A DNA stretch of 64,000 bases from Algoriphagus sp. NG3 (lineage in GTDB: Bacteria > Bacteroidota > Bacteroidia > Cytophagales > Cyclobacteriaceae): the NCBI RefSeq assembly GCF_034119865.1, contig NZ_CP139421.1, positions 2,914,001 to 2,978,000 of the forward strand, read 5' to 3'. Below are positions 39,820 through 48,655 of the stretch, in pieces (the first letter of the stretch is position 1; every line of letters starts with the position of its first letter). Both the position numbers and the translations under genes were made by a program. The notes below the pieces were generated by a model, which saw only the letters and a list, made by a program, of their open reading frames with translations, did not search any database and was not told where the DNA came from.

Positions 39820-42756
39820 TTATCCCGTCGCCTTCTTATCCTTCAAACCGACCTTCTTCATGAAATTCACTTCCAAGGCATATACCCCGAACTCCTGTAC
39901 AACCTTGCCCTTCAATCTGTAAAAACCTTTTCCCTGAAAAGGAAATCGCTTTAATGTATTGGGAAAATGCACCGTATCCAGCCAATCCCCTTTGGGATCC
40001 AGAAATGTCCCAAAGGCCATGTATTCCCTGTTTATTGTCCTGACATCTTTGGTAGTTACCAATTGCCCGAGGATTTCAACTGTCTTGCCGAGAAGACCGC
40101 CGATCTCACCTGCAGTAACGGTTCCCCGTCCGTCATCAGCACACAGACGGAACATATCCGTCAAGGCAAAGCCCAGCACGTTGATCTCATCAACAGCATC
40201 CTCCAAAGGATAATCAGGAAAATCAGGGAGTACGAATTCCAGGGGAGGTTCCCTAAACAGAGCGGGGGAATCCATCGGCTCCGTCTGTCTTTTTTGCAGA
40301 AAATTGGCCTGCCACAACAGTTTCTTTTTACCCAGTCCAGTAAACCCAAAAGCACCCACACTGATCAGGATATTAAGCATTTCAGGGCCTGCATGCGTAC
40401 GCTCGATAAAATCATGGAGCCCCAGGTACGGTCCTGATATTTCCCGCTCTGTCAGTATCCGTTCACAGAGTGATTTCTCCAGCTGCTCTATGTGGATCAT
40501 TCCCACGTATACCTCGTCCCCTGAAATATTGGTGAGGTAATCACTGCTGTTTACACAAGGCGGATGTACCTTCGCCCCTGTCCGCTTAAGCTCATGGAAA
40601 TAAAACTCCGTGCTGTAAAAGCCCCCGAAATTATTGATAACCGCCACCATAAATTCCTTGGGAAAATAAGTCTTTAAGTACAGGCTCTGATAACTTTCCA
40701 CCGCAAAGGAAGCCGAATGTGCTTTGGAAAAGGAATAGCCCCCAAAGGATTCGATCTGCCTCCATACTTCAGCCGTTACAGCTTCCTCATAGCCCATTCC
40801 CCTGCAGTTGGCAAAGAACTTTTCCCGGATCTGTATAAACTTATCATGTCCCCGGTATTTCCCGGACATGGCGCGCCGGAGTATATCCGCCTCTCCCATA
40901 TCCATTCCGCCAAAATGGTGGGCAACCTTAATTACATCTTCCTGATACACCATTACCCCATAGGTTTCCTCCAGCAGTTCCTTCATCTTGGGATGCAGGT
41001 AAACAATCTTATCGGGATCATGGAAACGCTCGATGTATTGCTTCATCATCCCCGACTGTGCCACTCCTGGACGGATAATGGAGCTGGCAGCAACCAGCGT
41101 AAGGTAATCCTCACACTTGAGCTTGGTAAGAAGCTGGCGCATGGCCGGACTTTCTATGTAAAAGCATCCGATGGTATCTGCCCGTTTAATCTGATTGGCC
41201 ACCTTGGGATCCACCATAAACTGCTCCACCCGGTGGATATCGATATCAATTCCCCTGTTCTGCTTCACCAGGCGGATCGCTTCTTTGATATGACCCAAAC
41301 CACGCTGGCTCAGGATATCCAGTTTAAACAACCCGATCTTTTCGGCCAGAAACATATCCACCTGTGCGGTGCAAAATCCCTTGGGAGGCATTTCATTGAC
41401 GGTGTATTGATAGATCGGTTTTTCAGAAATCAGCATGCCCCCGGGATGGATGCTGTGGTGGTTGGGAAAATTCTCCAACAGCTTTCCGTACTTGAGAATA
41501 GTCCGCTGGATTTTATCCTCATTCATAGGCTGGTCCTTGCCCCTGACCAACTGGTCGATTTCCTCCTTGGGCAGACCAAACACTTTCCCCAGTTCCCTGA
41601 TCACGGCTCTGCGCTGGAAGGTGCTATACATTCCCAAAAGGGAGACATGGTCTTTGCCATAGCGCTTGAAGATGTAATCAATCACCTCGTCCCGGTCTTT
41701 CCATGAAAAATCAATGTCAAAGTCCGGTGGGGAAGTCCGGTGTGGGTTCAAAAAACGCTCGAAATAGAGATCCAGTTTGATGGGGTCCACATCGGTGATT
41801 TTCAGGCAATAGGCCACAATGGAATTGGCACCGCTTCCCCTGCCCACATGATAAAAACCCCTGTTCTGGGCATAGCGGATCACATCCCATACGATCAGAA
41901 AATAGGCATTGAAGTTCAACTCATTGATGATTTTGAGTTCCTTGACCACCCGTTGCCGTGCAACCGGATTGTTTCCATAGCGATAGTCCAAGCCCTCCAT
42001 GGCCAGCTTTTCCAACAAAATCCTGTCATCCTCAGGAGAGGCTGAAAAACACCGTTTGTTCTTGTCTGTATGCAACTCCGTTTGGATACTGCAGGCATCA
42101 ATCAACTGAAGGGTATTGGTGATCATGACCGGGTAATTCCGAAATGCAGCCATCAGCTCTGCCTCCGGCACAAACACTTCTCCGGGAGCCGCAAAATCAG
42201 CGTCCCCTAACTTGGTGATGAGGGTGTTTTTCCCTATTGCCCTTAACAGCCGGTGTACATTGAAATAAGTCTTATTCTGAAAAGTCACCGGGTGGCGGAT
42301 CAGCCATTTTTTGGGAAATGCCTGGAGTTCCTGCTTTTTTAACCGGGTCAGTTCCCCTGACAGCACCCCGATAAATTCATGATCCTTCAGCTCTCCTGCC
42401 GCAAATCTTCCCACAGGATAAATGATAAATACCTCTAAAAAGCAGTCCGGTCTTTCGGGAAATGGAAGTTCCTCCTGAAGGTATGAAGAAAGAAAGCGGT
42501 TGATTTCAAGCAATCCTGCATCGTTTTTTGCCAGGAGCAGGCAACAGAACTCATCCCCGTTTCTGATTTCCGCACCCGCAATGGGCTTGATGTTCTTACC
42601 CCTGCAGAAATCCACGAAATCCCAGAGATCCGCTGTGCTGTTGATATTGGTCAATCCCAGTGAGGACAGGCCTAAATCAGCTGCAGTATCCACCAATTCT
42701 TGGGTGCTAAATGTACCATAGCGGTAACTGAACCAGGTTTTACAATTAAGGAACAT
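39820..42756 (-). CDS. dnaE: DnaE-type DNA polymerase III alpha subunit (error-prone cassette, DnaE2/ImuC-like)
   Basis: A 978-residue C-family polymerase, short for a replicative DnaE. The catalytic acidic motif is intact (SPPDFDIDFSWKDRDEVIDY), as are VMVYQEDVIKVAHHFGG and SFGGYSFSKAHSASFAVESY. The N-terminal PHP domain has lost its metal ligands: the HxH box reads LNCKTWFSYRYG and the later D-H-G-N box reads LTNINSTADL, so no proofreading is expected. The C-terminal OB domain is KTVEILGQLVTTKDVRTINR. It follows dinB with a 1-nt gap on the same strand. The arrangement with a Y-family polymerase and a divergent S24 regulator marks a mutagenic translesion cassette. Confidence 0.88.
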   Translation of the reverse strand: MFLNCKTWFSYRYGTFSTQELVDTAADLGLSSLGLTNINSTADLWDFVDFCRGKNIKPIAGAEIRNGDEFCCLLLAKNDAGLLEINRFLSSYLQEELPFPERPDCFLEVFIIYPVGRFAAGELKDHEFIGVLSGELTRLKKQELQAFPKKWLIRHPVTFQNKTYFNVHRLLRAIGKNTLITKLGDADFAAPGEVFVPEAELMAAFRNYPVMITNTLQLIDACSIQTELHTDKNKRCFSASPEDDRILLEKLAMEGLDYRYGNNPVARQRVVKELKIINELNFNAYFLIVWDVIRYAQNRGFYHVGRGSGANSIVAYCLKITDVDPIKLDLYFERFLNPHRTSPPDFDIDFSWKDRDEVIDYIFKRYGKDHVSLLGMYSTFQRRAVIRELGKVFGLPKEEIDQLVRGKDQPMNEDKIQRTILKYGKLLENFPNHHSIHPGGMLISEKPIYQYTVNEMPPKGFCTAQVDMFLAEKIGLFKLDILSQRGLGHIKEAIRLVKQNRGIDIDIHRVEQFMVDPKVANQIKRADTIGCFYIESPAMRQLLTKLKCEDYLTLVAASSIIRPGVAQSGMMKQYIERFHDPDKIVYLHPKMKELLEETYGVMVYQEDVIKVAHHFGGMDMGEADILRRAMSGKYRGHDKFIQIREKFFANCRGMGYEEAVTAEVWRQIESFGGYSFSKAHSASFAVESYQSLYLKTYFPKEFMVAVINNFGGFYSTEFYFHELKRTGAKVHPPCVNSSDYLTNISGDEVYVGMIHIEQLEKSLCERILTEREISGPYLGLHDFIERTHAGPEMLNILISVGAFGFTGLGKKKLLWQANFLQKRQTEPMDSPALFREPPLEFVLPDFPDYPLEDAVDEINVLGFALTDMFRLCADDGRGTVTAGEIGGLLGKTVEILGQLVTTKDVRTINREYMAFGTFLDPKGDWLDTVHFPNTLKRFPFQGKGFYRLKGKVVQEFGVYALEVNFMKKVGLKDKKATG

Positions 42757-42757
42757 A

Positions 42758-43906
42758 TCAGATACTGCTTAAGGTGATTGCCCGGGTAATGCTGTGTGCA
42801 CCGTATCGGTTTTTGATCCAGTCAATGGCCTGATACAGGCTTACTTCCTCCTCGGTATGCTCAAACAGATCGATCTGCTGGCTGCCCTGCACCAGATGGC
42901 TGAGTTTCACCCCTACCAAACGTACCAGCATCCTACGGTCGTAGAGCTTGGTAAATAGCTCCTTTGCCCGCTGCAGCAGTACTTCATCCGAACTGTTGTA
43001 GGAAATCATACACTGCCGGCTCACGGTATCAAAATTGGAATAGCGCAGCTTTACTGTAATACATCCACAGAGTTTCTGCTTCTGTCTCATTTCAAAAGCA
43101 ACCTTCTCTGTCATACGTACCAGCTGGGCATGCAGGAACTGCATATCAATTGTATCGGATTCAAAGGTCGTCTCCGTGCCTATACTTTTCTGTTCAGTAT
43201 AAGGAATCACAGGGGATTCATCAATCCCGTTGGCTTTTCTGGAAAGGTCAATGCCTGATTTGCCCAGCAGGTTCTGCATCATACGAAGCGGTATCTCTGA
43301 AAGCAGTTTAATATTTTCCACTCCCATGCGCTCCAGCAACGATGAGGTTTTCTCCCCAACTCCCGGCATCCTCCGGATGGGCAATGGCGCAAGATATGGC
43401 TTCTCATTACCAAAAGGTACAGTCATCTGCCCGTTGGGCTTGGCATCATGGGTTGCAACTTTGGATACCAGTTTATTTACTGCCAGGGCATAAGATATCG
43501 GCAATCCCGACTCTTTATAGATTCTGGATTTTAGCTCGGCAGTAAACTTTCCGCAGCCGAAAAACCGGTCCATGCCCGTCAGGTCAAGGTAAAACTCATC
43601 GATGGAAGCTTTCTCCATCAGTGGCACCTGATCCTGGATTACCTCAGTCACCAGACGGGAGTAGTACGTGTAACCGTCAAAATCCCCTTTGATATAATAC
43701 GCATTGGGACAGAGTCTTCTGGCCAAGCGCATGGGCATGGCCGAATGAACCCCGAATGTGCGCGCTTCATAACTGCAGGAGGAGACTACCCCCCTGTCTG
43801 AGCTTCCTCCGATGATGACGGGTTTATTCTTCAGGGCACTGTTTTTCAACCGCTCCACGGATACAAAGAAGGTATCCAGATCCATATGCACAATATGCCT
43901 TTCCAT
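42758..43906 (-). CDS. dinB: Y-family DNA polymerase IV (DinB)
   Basis: A 382-residue translesion polymerase. The catalytic sites are present: HMDLDTFFVSVERLKN (first Asp) and EKASIDEFYLDLTGMDRFFG (Asp-Glu pair). The HhH-like RRMPGVGEKTSSLLERMGVE lies in the thumb region, and the little-finger domain fills the C-terminus. Because all catalytic residues are kept it is not an ImuB-like dead subunit. It is in one operon with the DnaE-type polymerase and is transcribed away from a LexA-like regulator, with operator-like half-sites in the shared 70-bp promoter. Confidence 0.93.
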   Translation of the reverse strand: MERHIVHMDLDTFFVSVERLKNSALKNKPVIIGGSSDRGVVSSCSYEARTFGVHSAMPMRLARRLCPNAYYIKGDFDGYTYYSRLVTEVIQDQVPLMEKASIDEFYLDLTGMDRFFGCGKFTAELKSRIYKESGLPISYALAVNKLVSKVATHDAKPNGQMTVPFGNEKPYLAPLPIRRMPGVGEKTSSLLERMGVENIKLLSEIPLRMMQNLLGKSGIDLSRKANGIDESPVIPYTEQKSIGTETTFESDTIDMQFLHAQLVRMTEKVAFEMRQKQKLCGCITVKLRYSNFDTVSRQCMISYNSSDEVLLQRAKELFTKLYDRRMLVRLVGVKLSHLVQGSQQIDLFEHTEEEVSLYQAIDWIKNRYGAHSITRAITLSSI

Positions 43907-43929
43907 TTCTCAGAAATTATAGTATTTTT

Positions 43930-43967
43930 GATACAATTAATAACATTGTATCGCCATTAATTGTATC
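43930..43967. promoter_or_regulatory. Three half-sites (GATACAAT/ATTGTATC) between dinB and the S24 regulator
   Basis: GATACAAT occurs at 43930-43937, and its reverse complement ATTGTATC at 43945-43952 and again at 43960-43967. Copies start exactly 15 bp apart. The first two make a palindrome with a 7-bp spacer. The sequence lies in the 69 bp between the divergent genes and covers both promoters, the place for an operator of the S24 regulator. A TATTTTTG (43923-43930), matching the Bacteroidota -7 motif TAnnTTTG, abuts the first half-site. Confidence 0.7.
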
Positions 43968-43975
43968 GAATAAAA

Positions 43976-44776
43976 ATGAGAAGTCAAAAATATTTTTGGG
44001 CAACCAATCTTAGATTCCTCAGAAAGAGGAAGAAATTCAGTCAGGATGAGCTCGCTGAAAAGCTGGGGATGACCCGTGCAAAACTGAATGCCCATGAAAA
44101 CGGGCACAGTAAATCACCTCCCATTGATGACCTGTTGCTCTGCGCTGATTTCTTCCGGATGAGTGTGGATACCCTACTGAGGATAGATCTCTCCAAGCTC
44201 AGTGAACTGAAAATACGTGACCTGGAGGCAGGAAATGATGTTTTTCTGAGTGGTTCTAAAGTAAGAATATTGGCAACTACCGTAACGGGAAACAACGAGG
44301 AAAACATAGAATTGGTGCCGATCAAGGCAAAGGCAGGATACCTGGGGGGATATGGGGATCCTGAGTTCATCAGTACCCTCCCGGTGTTCCAGTTGCCCAA
44401 TTTACCCAAGGATAAAAAGTACAGAATGTTTCAGACAGAAGGTGACAGTATGCTTCCGGTGCCGGGGGGATCCTACATCATCGGCTCCTATCTGATGGAC
44501 TGGAAATTCAATAAGGAAACTCCCTGTGTGGTGGTGACAGAACATGAGGGGATCAGTTTCAAGATGGTCAGTTTTCTGGAGGAGGAACGGAGTTTTATTT
44601 TACGATCTATCAATCCACTTTATGAACCCTTCCGGATACGGGCAGAAGAAGTGCGGGAGATTTGGAAGTTTGAATACTCCATGATACGGGAATTACCAAC
44701 CGAAACCCTTACCCTGCAACAGATCGGATTGGGAATAGCAGAAATCAACCGGAAGTTGGAGGATTTGAAACTATAA
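43976..44776 (+). CDS. LexA-like XRE-S24 self-cleaving regulator
   Basis: About 266 residues. An N-terminal XRE HTH (FSQDELAEKLGMTRAKLNAH) is followed by an S24 peptidase domain. An Ala-Gly bond at about residues 120-121 (IKAKAGYLGGYG) fits the autocleavage site; the catalytic Ser is in TEGDSMLPVPGG (about S158) and the Lys in GISFKMVSF (about K196). It should cleave itself when RecA filaments form, releasing the dinB-dnaE cassette. ATG 43976 is preferred to the upstream TTG at 43961, which lies inside the third half-site. Divergent from dinB. Confidence 0.88.
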   Translation: MRSQKYFWATNLRFLRKRKKFSQDELAEKLGMTRAKLNAHENGHSKSPPIDDLLLCADFFRMSVDTLLRIDLSKLSELKIRDLEAGNDVFLSGSKVRILATTVTGNNEENIELVPIKAKAGYLGGYGDPEFISTLPVFQLPNLPKDKKYRMFQTEGDSMLPVPGGSYIIGSYLMDWKFNKETPCVVVTEHEGISFKMVSFLEEERSFILRSINPLYEPFRIRAEEVREIWKFEYSMIRELPTETLTLQQIGLGIAEINRKLEDLKL

Positions 44777-44942
44777 ATTCTAGGGCCAGCGACCTCAGGT
44801 AAACACATCAATTTTATAGGGATTAATTTGGGTATTAAAACCCTGGAAATTCTAAGCCCGTAAATAGCGATTGACTAAAGATCATTATTCAAATGTGTGC
44901 CCAGTATTTTACATATTAGCAGTAGTAGAGAAGTAGAGAAGC

Positions 44943-45242
44943 ATGAGAAAATTAACCGTCCATTTTATCGAAAAGGACAAAAAAAGCAAGGATTCTATCC
45001 AGATCCTGAAGATAGGGGGAGTAAACAATACCGGTCAGCGATGGGCAATCAGCACCAAAGAGGCAATTCAGGGAATCGAATCCGGTCAGTGGGAACTGTT
45101 TGTTTTATCCAACACCAATGAAATTCCGGTGCGGATCAGACGGGGAGAAAACCAACCTCCTGTATTGATCGCACAGGGGGACGGATACCTCCATAACCTC
45201 CTGGAGGACCTGCCGGAAATCAATTTGGAGGAGCCTGTTTAA
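44943..45242 (+). CDS. DUF3892-like small protein
   Basis: A 99-residue protein. The pattern SIQILKIGGVNNTGQRWAIS, then TKEAIQGIESGQWELFVLSN matches small DUF3892-type proteins found on mobile elements of Bacteroidota (basic start, KxGG core, I-x-x-G). No enzymatic motif. It ends overlapping the SRAP gene on the opposite strand by 4 nt (convergent). Role unknown. Confidence 0.5.
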   Translation: MRKLTVHFIEKDKKSKDSIQILKIGGVNNTGQRWAISTKEAIQGIESGQWELFVLSNTNEIPVRIRRGENQPPVLIAQGDGYLHNLLEDLPEINLEEPV

Positions 45243-45967
45243 GAAAGCAGTTGGGGAAGTTCATCGTATACCTCCTGTGCTGCCACTTCGGCCACATTGG
45301 AGTTTTCGGTACGGGAAGTCACCAGCCTGCTGATGGTATGGGCTTTCATCTTTAAAGCCTCAAGAGGTGTCATCAGATTTACTATTGCCTCACTTGTCAA
45401 TCCTGAACTTACCCATCCCCTGGCCTTGGTGCTATCCAAAATCAGGGGCATTCTTTTCTTGGTATTATGGATCTGTTCCATCATGCCATTGGCAGCAGTG
45501 GTAATGATAGAACAAGTCTTTCTGATTTCTCCTGTTTCCTTATCGGTCCATTCTTCCCAGATCCCTGCCAACAGGTAAACCTTACTATTCTCCGGATAAA
45601 TAAAATAAGGATAGGTCTTGCTCTTAAAATGTCTCCATTCGTAAAATCCGGTAACAGGGATTATACATCTGCGCTGTTTGATGGCTGCCCGGAAGGAGGG
45701 CAGTTCAAATACCGTCTCAGATTTTGCATTAAGGGTTTTATTGGCAATGTCCGCAGCCTGCTCGGCATTTTTCACCCAAAAGGGAATCAGTCCCCACTCC
45801 ATCTGCTGGAGTTCCCCAGGCTTATCGGAAGCAATCACCCAGAGCATGGGATGGGCAAATCCGTTCAGGTGGTAGCGATCTGAACTATTTTGTACATAAT
45901 ACTCAGGAACTGTCACTTTGAAATCCTCATCAAAATCCAGGGAGTACTGGTTTACATGGTAGCACAT
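45239..45967 (-). CDS. SRAP-family abasic-site processing protein (YedK/HMCES-like)
   Basis: A 242-residue protein. Met1 is removed to expose Cys2 (MCYHVNQYSL), which forms a thiazolidine crosslink with abasic sites in single-stranded DNA. Other family residues are visible: Asn in NKTLNAKSET, Glu in PVTGFYEWRH and His in IHNTKKRMPLIL. The usual second residue context MCGR is MCYH here. SRAP genes often travel with SOS-type genes and mobile elements, consistent with the neighbouring polymerase cassette and with protection of single-stranded DNA during conjugation. Confidence 0.92.
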   Translation of the reverse strand: MCYHVNQYSLDFDEDFKVTVPEYYVQNSSDRYHLNGFAHPMLWVIASDKPGELQQMEWGLIPFWVKNAEQAADIANKTLNAKSETVFELPSFRAAIKQRRCIIPVTGFYEWRHFKSKTYPYFIYPENSKVYLLAGIWEEWTDKETGEIRKTCSIITTAANGMMEQIHNTKKRMPLILDSTKARGWVSSGLTSEAIVNLMTPLEALKMKAHTISRLVTSRTENSNVAEVAAQEVYDELPQLLS

Positions 45968-46056
45968 AACAATCGGTATTTTGTTGTGAAGATTTCAATT
46001 TAATCATTCAAAAGTAGATTAGCAGAACAAAATCCATTCAGTATTCAGCCATGAAC

Positions 46057-46085
46057 AAAAAAAGGGGATCACTCCCCTCTTTTTA
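46057..46085 (-). terminator. Terminator after ardC
   Basis: On the minus strand AGGGGA, a GTGA loop and TCCCCT form a hairpin followed by seven T, with an A-run before it. It overlaps the ArdC stop codon at 46083-46085. A good intrinsic terminator that would separate ardC from the downstream SRAP gene. Confidence 0.7.
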
Positions 46086-47069
46086 AAAAGGAGGTTCTAT
46101 CAATATGTAATCTACCGCCTTCTGGGCTTTGCTTGCCGCATCTATAAGTAAGTGTTTATCATTGCGTAACTCATTCAGCCAATGTTGGATATAAGCTGCC
46201 GAGTTCTCCAGCAGATGCTGATCCAATATCCCTGTAAGGTTATTCAGGTACCCTGCTCCCATCTCAGCTATCAATTCCTCACGACTGTAAATCTCAGAGG
46301 CAAACTGTTGAGGCTCAGAAACTCCTATTCTATTTAATCTGGATGGATGGCCTGTGCTGTGGATTAGTTCATGGTACAATACCCCAAAATATTGCTCAGC
46401 GGAGTCAAACAGTTTTTTCTCCGGCATCGTGATCTGATCCAGGTCTGCCCGGTAGTAGGCTGAGGAACCGGAATGAATCAACTCAGGAGCCCGAAGCATC
46501 TCCTCATAGATCTTCCGGCATTGTTCATTATCAGGTAACGGCTCAGCATTGCTGATTTCTGAAAACTCCCAGTCTATTCCCTCAATCTGTTCTATGGGAA
46601 ACACTTTATACTCCTTGAGAAAACCGGATTTACTCACCAGTTTCAGATCATATTCTGCTATCCTATCTTCTGGAATCACTTTTCCCGTTTTCTTATCCCG
46701 AAAGGCAAAGTTCCAGTAGCAGATGGGTAGTGCCTTTGCTCCCTTCTTTACTTTTCCTCCCAATCCATTGGCCTGTTTAAACGTCAGGTAGTAAGGATAC
46801 TGATGGCCACAGGATAACAGCAGCCAAAGATTAATCCCCTTGTACCGTTTCTTTGTCAGGTAATTGGAAGGTATTCCCATCTCATGCCAAGGCTGCTTCC
46901 AGGGAATCACCCCCTGTTCCAGTTTCTCAATAATCAGATCAGTAAACTTCTGATAGATATCCGATGATCCTTTTGGGGGCTGTGTATTGCGTCCCCTGTT
47001 TCTCGCTAATTCATTTCGGCCTTTTCTGTTTGCCAGTGTCGTTGCTGATGTTCTTGCTTGCGTCTTCAT
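46083..47069 (-). CDS. ArdC-like antirestriction protein (ssDNA-binding plus zincin metallopeptidase)
   Basis: A 328-residue protein. The N-terminal ArdC single-stranded-DNA-binding domain starts at about residue 37 (IYQKFTDLIIEKLEQGVIPW, then KQPWHEMGIPSNYLTKKRYK). The C-terminal zincin domain carries LYHELIHSTGHPSRLN, a canonical HExxH with a third His. ArdC protects incoming conjugated DNA from restriction. The gene belongs to the mobile module, and a structured upstream element (47098-47215) precedes it. Confidence 0.92.
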   Translation of the reverse strand: MKTQARTSATTLANRKGRNELARNRGRNTQPPKGSSDIYQKFTDLIIEKLEQGVIPWKQPWHEMGIPSNYLTKKRYKGINLWLLLSCGHQYPYYLTFKQANGLGGKVKKGAKALPICYWNFAFRDKKTGKVIPEDRIAEYDLKLVSKSGFLKEYKVFPIEQIEGIDWEFSEISNAEPLPDNEQCRKIYEEMLRAPELIHSGSSAYYRADLDQITMPEKKLFDSAEQYFGVLYHELIHSTGHPSRLNRIGVSEPQQFASEIYSREELIAEMGAGYLNNLTGILDQHLLENSAAYIQHWLNELRNDKHLLIDAASKAQKAVDYILIEPPF

Positions 47070-47097
47070 AGTTTTTTTGTGTTTTGGTTTGACAAAT

Positions 47098-47215
47098 TCT
47101 TATGAAGCTGCACCAGCCTGAGACCGGCACTAAGTGCAAGAGGAAACGGAATAAACAAGCAGAGGCAAGCGTGTTGGCTTTATGCCGTAGTCTCTTGCCT
47201 CGTGTGACGGGATCA
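47098..47215 (-). promoter_or_regulatory. Structured upstream element, copy 1 (before ardC)
   Basis: On the minus strand this region shares ordered blocks with 47996-48115: a GGCATAAAGCC hairpin, TTTATTCC, and TGCAGCTTCATA (copy 2 TGAAGCTTCATA) near the gene-proximal end. GCAAGAG pairs with CTCTTGC to enclose the element. In copy 2 the same helix is made by GGGCGAC and GTCGCCC. Different bases with the same pairing argue for a conserved RNA fold, likely a 5'-UTR regulatory RNA. Confidence 0.55.
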
Positions 47216-47498
47216 GGCTAAATTGGCGGAAGAAGGAATGGAAAAATAATAAGTCCTATTGTCGTCCTACCAGAAATTCCTAACTGGAAGTCTTATAGAT
47301 CGAAGTTTATAAATCCCTTTAGAAACAGCTAGAAAAACATTCAAATGGCTATAGGATCACCAAACATTCATGATTAGAAACACTCCTTTATAACAATCTA
47401 CCATCCATCGCAATTTTAAAAAAATGAACGACCACATATAGCTTCCATGAATTTTCCGAAATGATACGTGAACGCACGGTTAAAATGAATAAGGAGCC
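47216..47498. other. Intergenic region between the ardC leader element and radC
   Basis: About 280 bp, AT-rich, without a gene. Immediately at the radC stop a small hairpin (GGAGC/GCTCC on the minus strand, 47495-47510) followed by TTATTCATTTT may be a weak terminator for radC. Confidence 0.35.
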
Positions 47499-47969
47499 CT
47501 AAAGCTCCCCTTCATCTGCAAAGGAATAGTATCCTTCAGCAGTCAGAATCAAATGATCCAGCACCGGGATATCCAGGATTTCACCAGCTTTTTTAATCCG
47601 TTGGGTCAAGCGCTTATCCTGTTCTGATGGCAGTAGATTCCCACTCGGATGGCAATGCGCTAAGATTACCGAACTGGAATTAGCTTTAATGGCAGCTGCA
47701 TAAACCAGCTTTACATCCACTACAGTGCCTGCTGTACCGCCTGAGCTGATGTTCACAATCCCAAGCACCCGGTTTGCTCTGGACAACAGCATTACCTTAA
47801 AATCCTCAACAAACTCTATCCTGTCCTGATCCCAGGCTTGGGCAAACACTTCATATACCTGTCTAGAACTTGCTACCTTAGGTCTTTGGGATGACCTAAC
47901 TTTAGCACTGTAGCTCAGCTTAATCTCAGCTACTTCAAACAAATCAATTTTTCTTTCCTGAGTCTCCAT
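47499..47969 (-). CDS. radC: RadC-family JAB-domain protein
   Basis: A 156-residue protein consisting of the MPN/JAMM domain: the metal motif is VILAHCHPSGNLLPSEQDKR (HxHPSGx(n)SxxD) and the C-terminus ends IPVLDHLILTAEGYYSFADE. The N-terminal HhH part of chromosomal RadC is missing, which is usual for RadC proteins on mobile elements. It precedes ardC on the same strand with about 430 bp between, and has its own structured upstream element (47996-48115). Exact function unknown despite the DNA-repair name. Confidence 0.9.
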   Translation of the reverse strand: METQERKIDLFEVAEIKLSYSAKVRSSQRPKVASSRQVYEVFAQAWDQDRIEFVEDFKVMLLSRANRVLGIVNISSGGTAGTVVDVKLVYAAAIKANSSSVILAHCHPSGNLLPSEQDKRLTQRIKKAGEILDIPVLDHLILTAEGYYSFADEGEL

Positions 47970-47995
47970 AATCTTTTTCGTTTTTGTGGAACAAT

Positions 47996-48115
47996 GAATT
48001 ATGAAGCTTCATCAGACCTTGGGCGACAAAGACCGGAAGGAAAAGGAATAAAAAGCGCAGCGCAGCAAGCGGCTTTATGCCGGAAGCTTACGGTCGCCCA
48101 GAGCCCAACGGACTA
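47996..48115 (-). promoter_or_regulatory. Structured upstream element, copy 2 (before radC)
   Basis: Related to 47098-47215. On the minus strand GGGCGAC and GTCGCCC form a 7-bp helix about 90 nt apart, with CCGG/CCGG inside and a CCGGCATAAAGCC hairpin. TTTATTCC and TGAAGCTTCATAATTC follow toward radC. The arms differ from copy 1 while pairing is kept. It lies about 30-150 nt upstream of the radC start. Confidence 0.55.
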
Positions 48116-48655
48116 ACTTTGTGAGGAATTCAGGGCCAAAAAGAGTAAGGATTTAATTAGTCGTGTCTATAAGAAAATTTATTAAGGCATGCTCTACTAC
48201 TAATCGATCTACACAAACAAAACTTTAAATTAAATAGTGGCTAATGCCCTTATACTCAGTCTGCAGCTCACCCGTTAGGGATTGAAAAGTAAATCCTTCG
48301 AAGGAGATTGAAATGAAAAGCCCGGCCGAAGGAACGGCCTATCCTTATTTGATAACTTAATAAAATACTAGTTAACCTGATCGCTAAAGATAAGTATTCA
48401 CTAACCTTTAAACTTTTCAAAAAACAACGATAACCATATAGAAAGAAAAAAGTACCCCGCATCAAAAACATGACCCACATTCAACTGACCCATCTCTACA
48501 GGTCAATGAATGCATCTACCCATTCTTATTCTCAATAAATAATTTCAAAACTTTTTTTGGTAGCTACCACAACGGTGTAAAAAACAGGGATTTACTACAC
48601 ACAAATTTGCTTCTGTCAGTGGGAAACAAACCCGCTTCGACAAAACAGAAATACC
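48116..48655. other. Intergenic region at the divergence of radC and the tra operon
   Basis: About 540 bp. A 70-codon minus frame at 48268-48480 has no family features and is rejected. A hairpin GGCCG/CGGCC at 48324-48340, followed on the minus strand by GGGCTTTTC, may be a terminator. The tra operon promoter must lie in the right part (about 48500-48640); I cannot fix it. Confidence 0.35.

Noticed and set aside
40717..41706. A long plus-strand frame of 329 codons opposite the DnaE gene
   Set aside because: It is the antisense of a strongly conserved polymerase core with high GC third positions. No family features.
48280..48320. Two GATTGAAA segments (about 48281 and 48306) resembling the CRISPR handle
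   Set aside because: Only eight bases match, no repeat body, and no regular spacing. Coincidence.
48268..48480. A 70-codon minus-strand open frame before the tra operon
   Set aside because: Hydrophobic/aromatic composition without motif, no plausible partner, and it overlaps hairpin DNA. Likely random.
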